Assembly: GCA_027297485.1 (NCBI GenBank)
Contig: JAPUHZ010000190.1
Location: 1-5,894 of the forward strand
Length of the DNA: 5,894 bases
Direction of reading: 5' to 3'
Source: Deltaproteobacteria bacterium
GTDB lineage: Bacteria > Desulfobacterota_B > Binatia > UBA9968
The notes beneath the pieces are model-generated. The model did not search any database. It saw nothing but the letters and a program-made list of their open reading frames with translations, and was not told the origin of the DNA. Of the stretch, positions 1-5,624 are shown in pieces. Numbering within the stretch: the stretch's first letter is position 1; each line of letters starts with the position of its first letter. A program made the position numbers and the translations under genes.

Positions 1-233
1 CCGCTGAGACCGTGGAGGTCCCCGCCGGGCGCTTTCACACTTTCAAGGTGGTCCGCGAGGCGACTGACCGGGACTCCGACCAGTATTGGTACGCCCCCGA
101 GGTCCGATGGTATGTGAAATGGATCGGCCGCCGCGGAGAGGTCCTCTTCGAGGAGCGGCTTCGCGAGTTCACCGCGGCACCGAGACTGATTCCCAAGTCT
201 GCTCCCGAAAGACCGCCGTCCAAGGCGAGATAA
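1..233 (+). CDS. 3' end of an unidentified envelope-type protein (partial, 5' end outside window)
   Basis: An open frame enters from the left edge (first full codon at 3) and ends at TAA 231-233, giving the last 76 residues of a protein. The GTG at 12 is an internal valine codon, not a start, because the frame is open upstream and the text around it (ETVEVPAGRFHTFKV) looks like the middle of a folded domain. The sequence 'VPAGRF..FKV' followed by 'YWYAPEVRWYVKW' is the pattern seen at the end of DUF3108-like or lipoprotein beta-sheet domains, where a 'V.VPAG.F' strand precedes a 'WyaPevg..VK' strand and the chain ends in a variable tail. Here the tail is rich in Pro, Arg and Lys. No signal peptide or catalytic residue can be seen because the N-terminus is missing. 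Family placement is by resemblance only. A 246-nt gap separates it from the next gene, so it may not share that gene's transcript. Confidence 0.6.
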   Translation, partial: AETVEVPAGRFHTFKVVREATDRDSDQYWYAPEVRWYVKWIGRRGEVLFEERLREFTAAPRLIPKSAPERPPSKAR

Positions 234-479
234 TCCCCCCCCTTGCCGCCGACTCGTGCATCCTGCTGACTTCTACACCCGACGACGTCATACAACCGTT
301 GCACCTAGGTACCGGTAATTTTGGACCCAAGGACTATACTCTGGAACTCGACGCTTTTGCTGGACCTTCGCCCATCTGGAATAACGCATGCCAGTGCTCT
401 ATGGCTGGGGGAGCGTGCAGCAGTGAGGAACACCTGGAGAAAATGGTCTGGGAAGCGGACATGAAGAAAAGAGGTTAGG
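234..479. other. Intergenic gap with no supported gene
   Basis: This stretch lies between the end of the partial envelope-type gene and the small transporter. A plus-strand open frame crosses it and ends at 478, but its first part overlaps the upstream gene in another frame and its product has no recognisable motif. I see no convincing pair of promoter boxes, no tRNA and no strong hairpin. The promoter of the downstream genes, if they have their own, should lie here. Confidence 0.5.
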
Positions 480-824
480 ATGATCACGCCTCTTTGGACG
501 ATTCTTATGGTCTTGATCACTGCATTCCTGGCCGCTCTCGGCCAGCTCCTCTTCAAGTGGGGGGCTGTTTCGATCTCTTTTAACCTCTGGAGCTGGCTCC
601 TCAATTGGCAGCTGATCACAGGGCTGGCCTTGCACGGGATGGGATTTGTCCTGCTCGTTATCGCTCTCAAGCACGGTAACCTCTCGGTCCTCTATCCGAT
701 CGTAGCCACAAGTTACATCTGGGTTGCCCTCCTTTCGGTGCGTTTTCTCGGCGAGCCCTTCTCGATGATCCAATGGACCGGCGTTGCCTTGATCCTGGGT
801 GGCATCAGCCTGATCGTGCGCTAG
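480..824 (+). CDS. EamA/SMR-type small four-helix transporter, ArnE/ArnF-like (putative lipid-linked sugar flippase subunit)
   Basis: The 114-residue protein is almost wholly hydrophobic and fits four transmembrane helices: residues about 5-27, 40-64, 68-90 and 95-113. This is the length and shape of small multidrug resistance (SMR) and single-repeat EamA proteins. Helix 1 carries 'LGQLLFKWG', which resembles the GQ..-K motif of ArnE/ArnF, the undecaprenyl-phosphate-aminoarabinose flippase subunits. The membrane-embedded glutamate of EmrE-type drug exporters (Glu14) is absent from helix 1, so multidrug/H+ antiport is unlikely. Loop 'YPIVATSYIWVALLSVRFLGEP' in helix 3 is typical of EamA-like proteins. 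The start is ATG 480, preceded by a purine-rich, modest Shine-Dalgarno (AGAGGTTAGG). The gene ends in tandem TAG TAG, 11 nt before the GT2 start, so the two are probably co-transcribed. Such pairs are common in loci for polyprenyl-phosphate sugars. The substrate is not known. Confidence 0.85.
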   Translation: MITPLWTILMVLITAFLAALGQLLFKWGAVSISFNLWSWLLNWQLITGLALHGMGFVLLVIALKHGNLSVLYPIVATSYIWVALLSVRFLGEPFSMIQWTGVALILGGISLIVR

Positions 825-835
825 TAGGCGGCCTC

Positions 836-1597
836 ATGGATGAGCGCAAAATCCGCCCCAAGCTTTCGATCGTGATCCCGGCCTACAACGAGCAGGCTAC
901 GATCGAGGAGTTGCTTCAGCGGGTCCAGGCCGTCGATATCGATAAAGAGATTATCATCGTAGACGACGGCTCCACTGATGGGACGCGGGAGTTCCTGCAA
1001 GGGCTGGCCCACATCCGCACGCAGAACTCGGCGGTCATGTTACCTCCTCAGGTCAGCCGCCGGCTTCGCACGGATAACATCAGGGTCTTCTTCCAAGAAA
1101 AAAATCGCGGCAAGGGAGCAGCTCTTCGTCGGGGGTTTCAGGAAGCACAAGGCGAGATAGTCATCGTTCAGGATGCAGACCTTGAGTACGATCCTCAAGA
1201 GTATCACAAATTGCTGGAACCTATTGATCGAGGCATGGCGGATGTGGTTTATGGGTCGAGGTTCCTAGGGGGCCCACATCGTGTCCTGTTCTTCTGGCAT
1301 TATGTGGGTAACAGGATTCTCACGACGCTCTCGAACATGTTGACGGATTTGAATCTCTCCGACGTCTGGACGGGCTACAAGGTTTTCAGAAGGGAGGTCT
1401 TGCAGGAGATCAGCCTCATGGAAGACCGATTCGGGTTCGAGCCTGAAGTGACGATGAGAGTAGCCAGAGGCAGATGGCGTGTGTATGAAGTCCCCATTTC
1501 ATACTGGGGTCGCACCTACGAGGAGGGCAAGAAGATCACCTGGAAGGATGGCCTCTGGGCGATCTATTCTATCCTACGCTATTCTTTGTTCAACTGA
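836..1597 (+). CDS. Family 2 glycosyltransferase, dolichyl-phosphate-mannose-synthase-like
   Basis: The 253-residue protein is a GT-A fold family 2 glycosyltransferase that probably moves a hexose from a nucleotide sugar to polyprenyl phosphate at the cytoplasmic membrane face. Motifs in order are 'SIVIPAYNE' (11-19), the nucleotide-binding 'IIIVDDGSTDGT' (39-50), 'NRGKGAALRRGF' (90-101), the metal-binding DxD in 'QDADLEYDP' (112-120), 'ADVVYGSRFLGG', 'HYVGNRILTTLSN', 'GYKVFRREV', 'RFGFEPEVT' and a final 'EVPISYWGRTYEEGKKI'. All belong to the DPM1-like subgroup. It has no C-terminal membrane helices and no GtrA domain, unlike longer relatives. I chose ATG 836 because the open frame upstream to 773 overlaps the transporter gene and encodes no family sequence, and 836 places the first motif ten residues in. 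The ribosome site is weak (AGTAGGCGG). Residues about 58-82 look like a linker longer than usual between the first two motifs. Sugar and acceptor cannot be told from the sequence. Confidence 0.92.
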   Translation: MDERKIRPKLSIVIPAYNEQATIEELLQRVQAVDIDKEIIIVDDGSTDGTREFLQGLAHIRTQNSAVMLPPQVSRRLRTDNIRVFFQEKNRGKGAALRRGFQEAQGEIVIVQDADLEYDPQEYHKLLEPIDRGMADVVYGSRFLGGPHRVLFFWHYVGNRILTTLSNMLTDLNLSDVWTGYKVFRREVLQEISLMEDRFGFEPEVTMRVARGRWRVYEVPISYWGRTYEEGKKITWKDGLWAIYSILRYSLFN

Positions 1598-1708
1598 CCC
1601 GCGCATGCCAACGGCCACGCGATCAACGGACTGCACGGTTTGAGGCGCCTGCAAGAAGTTATGTGAGGATTGGAAAGATCTTCCGGCGCCGGCTTTATTC
1701 TCGCAAGC

Positions 1709-3286
1709 ATGTCTTCACACGCTGATATGGCACGAGCAAACCAGCATGTACCGTGGTTGGACATTAGCGTGATTTGCCTCGTCATGAGCACGGTCTTCTA
1801 CCGTTTCTCTGACACAATAGCTGATCCCGATCTTTGGGGCCATATCAAGTTTGGGCAGGATCTCTGGCAAACCGGGAATATCATTCGAAGCGACACCTAT
1901 TCGTACCTGACAGGAGACCAGTCGTGGATTAACCACGAGTGGCTTAGCGAAGCGATCTTCTCTCTGGTCTATGCCCAAGCCGGACCAGTGGGGCTTATTA
2001 GCCTCAAGGTGGTAGTGGGCCTTCTGATTACGGGGCTTGTGTACAGACATCTGTGTCGCCAGGGCCTGACTCCGTTGGGGGCTGGGATTGTGGTGTTGGC
2101 AGTAACCCCCCTGCTTATTCCAGGACTAGCCACAGTTCGTCCCCAAATCTTCACCTTTCTTTTCTTCCTGCTCGTCCTGCTCATAATATATGAGGTAGAG
2201 CGCGGCCGTCCTCGATGGCTATGGGTGGCTCCTCCGCTGTTTGCCCTCTGGGCTAACCTCCATGGGGGTTTCCTGGCCGGCATAGGGATTCTCGTACTAT
2301 GGTCTTTTGCGCACCTCGCGTTCGTTCTGCTGCGCGCTCGTCGGCCTGGTGTCGTCATCTCCCTCTCAACACTGGTCATCCCTTTGGCTGTCATGGCCAG
2401 TGTGCTTGCCACGTTTCTGAATCCCTATGGGGTGCAGTTGTTGAACTTCCTCCTCCGAACCGCAACGGGTGTCAGACCCGAAATTACTGAATGGCAGCCT
2501 CTCGTCATCATGAGCAAGTACGGAGCAATCTATATGACTATACTGGCGGTCGCCGTGGCCGGACTGGTGTATAGCAGACGGAAACGGTTCCCAGCTTTGA
2601 TCGCCCTCTTTGCCTGTGTTTCCCTCACCCCGCTGACAGCCTACCGCCACGGTTCCCTCTTTGCTCTCGCGGTTGCTGTCGTCGCCGGAGAGCATATAGG
2701 CGATGCCTGGGACCGGTTGTCATCAGGCCGCCGATCGAGTAAAGATATTTCCGAGGTCCGGCGCCCTCGACCGTGGCTCACGGGTCTCTCTTTTGCTGGG
2801 GCAATTGTCATAGTCGGTTTGGCTCTTCCCCACTTTGACTGCATCCGGCTTGATCCCCAATCCGGTGTGCGCTACCCCGCCCGTGCCGTCGCTCTAATCA
2901 AACAGAGCGGAATCAGCGGAAATCTGGCAGTGTATTTCGACTGGGGAGAATATGCCCTCTGGCATCTGAGTCCCCGGATCAAGGTTTCTCTGGATGGTCG
3001 CCGTGAGACGGTTTATTCTCCAGAAACCTACATCAAGAATTGGAAATTTTACCTGGGGACGGGTGATTGGGATGCACTCCTTCGCGAGCACGAAACGCAG
3101 CTGGCCTTGGTCACCAAGCAACACGCGGTCTTTAATCTCATGCGACTGGTGCCGGGTTGGCTGTTAGTCTACGAGGATCCCCTGAGCGGGCTTTTTGTTC
3201 GGGACGGATCGCCCCTTGTCGAACAAATCCAGGGGGCGGACCCACCAGCGCTCCCGTATGACGGCGCGGGCCTGTGCTTTCCCTAA
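1709..3286 (+). CDS. Polytopic membrane protein, GT-C glycosyltransferase-like (DPDLW type)
   Basis: From ATG 1709 the protein has 525 residues. It shows about ten hydrophobic segments in the first 375 residues and a soluble, probably extracytoplasmic domain of about 150 residues at the end. Just after helix 1 comes 'ADPDLWGHIKFGQDLW' (38-53) and then 'SWINHEWLSE' (72-81). An acidic DPD/HE pattern in the first outer loop recalls the catalytic loop of GT-C enzymes that use polyprenyl-phosphate sugars, but this assignment is inference. The C-terminal part has 'VYFDWGEYALWHL' and 'KVSLDGRRETVY', a conserved signature of this uncharacterised bacterial membrane family. The start is uncertain. TTG 1670 would add 13 residues but has GTGAGG only 1 nt away, ATG 1709 has no clear ribosome site, and ATG 1727 is a third option. 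The gene follows the GT2 by 111 nt and may share its transcript. It could also be a non-catalytic membrane protein. Confidence 0.75.
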   Translation: MSSHADMARANQHVPWLDISVICLVMSTVFYRFSDTIADPDLWGHIKFGQDLWQTGNIIRSDTYSYLTGDQSWINHEWLSEAIFSLVYAQAGPVGLISLKVVVGLLITGLVYRHLCRQGLTPLGAGIVVLAVTPLLIPGLATVRPQIFTFLFFLLVLLIIYEVERGRPRWLWVAPPLFALWANLHGGFLAGIGILVLWSFAHLAFVLLRARRPGVVISLSTLVIPLAVMASVLATFLNPYGVQLLNFLLRTATGVRPEITEWQPLVIMSKYGAIYMTILAVAVAGLVYSRRKRFPALIALFACVSLTPLTAYRHGSLFALAVAVVAGEHIGDAWDRLSSGRRSSKDISEVRRPRPWLTGLSFAGAIVIVGLALPHFDCIRLDPQSGVRYPARAVALIKQSGISGNLAVYFDWGEYALWHLSPRIKVSLDGRRETVYSPETYIKNWKFYLGTGDWDALLREHETQLALVTKQHAVFNLMRLVPGWLLVYEDPLSGLFVRDGSPLVEQIQGADPPALPYDGAGLCFP

Positions 3287-3360
3287 CTTGGGCCTCTTCA
3301 AAAACTTGTGGCGAGCGGGAGCAACAAGGCTTTCCCATCGGGCTAGGCCATTCTGAAAGA

Positions 3361-3379
3361 AGCCAGCCTCAGGGTGGCT
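3361..3379. terminator. Weak hairpin between converging genes, possible bidirectional terminator
   Basis: AGCCA (3361-3365) pairs with TGGCT (3375-3379). Inside the stem are a G-G mismatch, two further C-G pairs and a TCA loop. On the plus strand the T-rich run (TCTTTTCCC) starts about 15 nt downstream, too far for a classic intrinsic terminator. On the minus strand TCTTTC follows directly. It lies between the 3' ends of two converging genes, where a terminator would be expected. No better candidate is visible in 3287-3483. Confidence 0.25.
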
Positions 3380-3483
3380 AGCTCTGTTTGCACTCTTTTC
3401 CCTTGACCTGCTATTTCATCTCTAAACGGCATGGCATCGGTGACCCGCCCTGGTCTTACGCATGCTAAAAGCTGCCGGCAAAC

Positions 3484-4600
3484 TCAGGGCTGCGCCTTTG
3501 CCAACGGTGCGCTAGCCGTCTTGATCAAAACAAACGCGAGGGCATAAAACAGGAATGTCCCGACCAAGAGGGATTTTACTCCCACCATCAAGGAAAGATA
3601 CTCGCATGAACCTCCGATCACTGCTCCAAGGAGGTTGGAACCGTAAGCCTGATACAGGTCTTTCTCCTGCTTGATCAGATGGCCAAAAATCAGGCTCGCA
3701 AAGATTACTGGTCCCAGAAACACAACGACTGCCACTAATCCCTGCAGCCAAACTGACTTTATCCCCAGAAGAGAAGAAGGTGCCGTAGCGTATGAAACAA
3801 TAATATTCGCAAAAAACAGACTAAACGTCAGACCATAACGCGGTCGAGAAGTCAGAATGCAAGTTACATTTCCAAGCAATATTAAAATCAATATTCCAGT
3901 GAATACCGTCACATTAACAACCCAGGTAGAACCGTAAAGCAGGGAGAGCGAAACCACGTTACTGGTCTCGATGAGGAAAAAGCCTGCTCCCATAAAGAAA
4001 TAAGGGAGTCGGATTCGTCGCTGTCCCCGTGGCAGCAGAAGAAGAGAGCCCGCTCCCATGAGAACTACTATGACAATGAATACCTTGTAATGATCCGGAA
4101 TACCGGGCTCCTTCATGTACAGAAAGGGCCAATCATCCGTGGGAATCTTGATGTCGAACTTGTGAGACGAGCCATTCGTTAGTGGCGAGATGTCTGAGAT
4201 GGGCGCCTTGCCGTTTGTATAAACAATCCCGTTCGCGTACCCATTTTCCCGGTCAATTTCAATCGTGGTAGTCTAGTCAAAAACGGCATCAAGGAGCTTC
4301 ATTATCCTTTTGTGTAACCAAGCGGGGCCGCCCGCAAAAGTGACATACACCTTTCCGCCCGGAAGGAGGAGTTCCTTGACGCGCGACATGCTTTCATAAG
4401 TGTAGACAAAGTTATCCAACCGGACGGAAGAGAAGGATGACATCAGGGTGTGACTGTCCAAAAATCCAAACACAATTTTGGCATACCTCTTGTCAGTTCT
4501 TACAAAGAATGACCTGGCATCATCAACCGTGATCGTAACTCGGGGGTTAGAGTAAGGCCGTTCAAAGTGATAGGGCTCGCCCAAGCGGATGATCGTGGGA
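3484..4600 (-). pseudogene. C-terminal block of the broken spermidine-synthase-like gene, with an in-frame amber codon
   Basis: This block encodes reconstructed residues 343-713. It begins 'PTIIRLGEPYHFERPYSNP', which completes the 'VEIDP' of the inverted block. It continues with 'RVTITVDDARSFFVRT' and 'IVFGFLDSHTLMSSFSSVRL', 'DNFVYTYESM' and 'LLLPGGKVYVTFAGG', the second half of a spermidine-synthase-like Rossmann domain. After 'LLDAVFD' comes TAG at 4273-4275 (residue 451). The same frame then carries on without a break: 'TTTIEIDRENGYANGIVY', then 'DDWPFLY', then six or seven membrane helices including 'FMGAGFFLIETSNVVSLSLL', 'STWVVNVTVF' and 'YGSNLLGAVIGG', ending at 3484-3486. Because sequence on both sides of the TAG fits the family in one frame, it is a point nonsense change or sequencing error, not a gene boundary. 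The apparent starts TTG 4584 and ATG 4116 are internal codons. The downstream 210-residue portion alone would be a helix bundle with no active site. Confidence 0.86.
4273..4275 (-). other. In-frame amber codon within the spermidine-synthase-like gene
   Basis: On the minus strand this TAG lies between '...LLDAVFD' and 'TTTIEIDREN...'. Family-like sequence in the same frame on both sides shows that it interrupts one domain. A single C-to-T change from CAG (Gln) would produce it, though TGG, AAG or TTG are also one step away. I see no selenocysteine- or pyrrolysine-type context that would support readthrough. Confidence 0.8.
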
Positions 4601-5180
4601 CAGTGGCTCGCCCATCTCTTTCAGAAATTCCGCCCCTTGGAGGCCTATACTATTGAAATCGGCGGAAGCATCCTGGGAATTTTCCTCTTCACCCTTGCTT
4701 CGCTTTTCAATCTCAGCCCGACTACGTGGTTTCTTGTTGGTTTTGTGTTGGTCCTCCCAATTATAGATAGGAGTGTCAGAAACTATCTGGTGGCCTTAGC
4801 ATGGAGCGCATTGGTCTTATTGGCCTGTGGCCCCTTTGCGATGCGAGCCAATTTGCCTGGTCACCATATTACAGAATCCATATTACCCCTCTTAAACAAA
4901 TCCATGAATTCAAGCGGGACAGGGTTCTTCAGTTCGACCGTCCCATCGGGTATGCGATGACGGTCAATAACGATTATCATCAGATGATGCTCGATCTGCG
5001 TCCTCGTTCCGAGGAACATGCCTTTTTCAGGTCCTGGAGGTGGCTTTACGATTATCCGTATCGCCAGAAGGAAGGGGAGCCGGAAGGCCCAATCCTGATT
5101 GTGGGGGCGGGAACTGGCAACGATGTGAGTGCCGCGCTCCGCAAGACCCAATCGACTATTGATGCAGTGGAGATCGATCC
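4598..5180 (+). pseudogene. Inverted middle block: membrane helices and SAM-binding half of the methyltransferase domain
   Basis: This block reads on the plus strand, opposite to both flanks. It encodes reconstructed residues 150-342. It starts with 'GQWLAHLFQKFRPLEAYTIEI', which continues 'LAFG' of the N-terminal block, then has helices 'GSILGIFLFTLASLF' and 'WFLVGFVLVLPII' and a further helix 'YLVALAWSALVLLACG'. The frame then changes. The second half reads 'FAWSPYYRIHITPL', 'GYAMTVNNDYHQMMLDL', the glycine-rich SAM-binding motif 'ILIVGAGTGNDVSAAL' and the acidic loop 'DAVEIDP', where it meets the right junction. The switch runs from the frame of 4589 to that of 4801, equal to one missing base, between about 4820 and 4857. 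The CCCC and TTT runs at 4831-4837 are the natural place. After 5180 the plus-strand frame continues for a few unrelated codons to a stop at 5215-5217. The GGA at 4598-4600 and TCC at 5178-5180 are the only identical ends. Confidence 0.87.
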
Positions 5181-5624
5181 GAAAGCGAGAAACACAAGAG
5201 CGTTCAGTCCATAGGCCCATCCCAGAATCACCCAGTAGGGAAGACCCACGTGGAGGCCATCGTGCCCCATAAGGTTCCTCAGACCCAGAAAGTCGCCCGA
5301 GGAAGTCAAAGGAAGAATTCCCTGAGGCGTTCTAATCCAAACGAACTCGCTTGAGCTTGTCGGGTTTAAGTGTATAAAGCTACCAAGAAGAGGCCCTATC
5401 AGTACAGTAAGTGCAAGAATCATAAAGATCTGTTTCCAGTAGTGAAATCTCTTGCGATCCAGTAATGCTCCGGCCCCCAGACCAAAAAACGCCGAGATCA
5501 GAACAAAATTACTGTAATAGGCAACCACTCTGATTGTTGATCCCAACCACCGAATCAGGACAAGTTCCCAGAACAAGGCTGATGCCCCACAGAGAAAGAG
5601 CTTGAAGGCCGCTTCGCTAATCAA
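5178..5624 (-). pseudogene. N-terminal block of the broken spermidine-synthase-like gene
   Basis: This block encodes residues 1-149 of the reconstructed protein. 'FLCGASALFWELVLIRWLG' is the usual first helix of this family, and 'NFVLISAFFGLGAGALL' is the second. A third hydrophobic stretch (FMILALTVLIGPLLGSF) follows, then a loop with 'TPQGILPLTSSGDFLG', then 'WVILGWAYGLNALVFLAFG', which ends at the inversion junction. In the present arrangement the frame runs on past the junction for 41 antisense codons to a stop at 5052-5054, giving a chimeric 190-residue product whose last 41 residues are the reverse complement of the SAM-binding region and have no family resemblance. If translated, the product would be a short membrane protein with no catalytic domain. 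Confidence 0.85.

Larger units (their letters stand above)
3484..5624 (-). pseudogene. Membrane-fused spermidine-synthase-like gene, broken by an internal inversion, a frameshift and an amber stop
   Basis: Three blocks form one gene. The N-terminal block (5624 to about 5178) and the C-terminal block (about 4600 to 3484) lie on the minus strand. The middle block (about 4601-5177) lies on the plus strand. Reading N, flipped middle, then C gives a continuous product of 713 residues. It has N-terminal membrane helices, a spermidine-synthase-like Rossmann domain with 'IVGAGTGND' and 'VEID', the 'DDARSFF' and 'SSVRLDNFVYT' motifs, 'TDDWPFLY', and then C-terminal helices with 'LIETSNV' and 'GSNLLGAVIGG'. 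This order matches bacterial membrane-fused spermidine-synthase-like proteins, whose substrates are mostly unknown. Both junctions rejoin in frame at a shared GGA/TCC. A missing base near 4820-4857 and TAG at 4273-4275 are further lesions. The likely start is TTG 5624, the first possible start after the in-frame stop at 5661-5663, with AAGAAAG as a weak ribosome site. As sequenced, no full-length product can be made. The block is visibly more AT-rich than the left half in places, for example 3790-3920. Confidence 0.88.

Noticed and set aside
86..478. 130-codon plus-strand open frame ending just before the small transporter
   Set aside because: Its first half overlaps the more convincing 3' end of the upstream gene in another frame, and its product is low in hydrophobic periodicity with no recognisable motif.
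773..835. Longer N-terminus for the GT2 gene, starting inside the transporter gene
   Set aside because: The extra 21 residues are not family-like and come from reading the transporter gene in another frame. ATG 836 fits the usual distance to the first motif.
1683..1692. Perfect palindrome CCGGCGCCGG
   Set aside because: It has no loop and no T-run, and it lies just before the start of the membrane protein gene. A short GC palindrome is expected by chance in this composition.
1969..2412. 147-codon minus-strand open frame inside the polytopic membrane protein gene
   Set aside because: It is Arg/Thr/Pro-rich antisense of a gene with clear family motifs and helices on the plus strand.
4273..4275. 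Programmed stop-codon readthrough or pyrrolysine at the amber codon
   Set aside because: No supporting context is visible, and the same gene carries a frameshift and an inversion, so a plain lesion or error is the simpler reading.
4861..5220. 119-codon minus-strand open frame opposite the inverted block
   Set aside because: The plus strand carries the clear SAM-binding motif here. The minus-strand product has no family resemblance.
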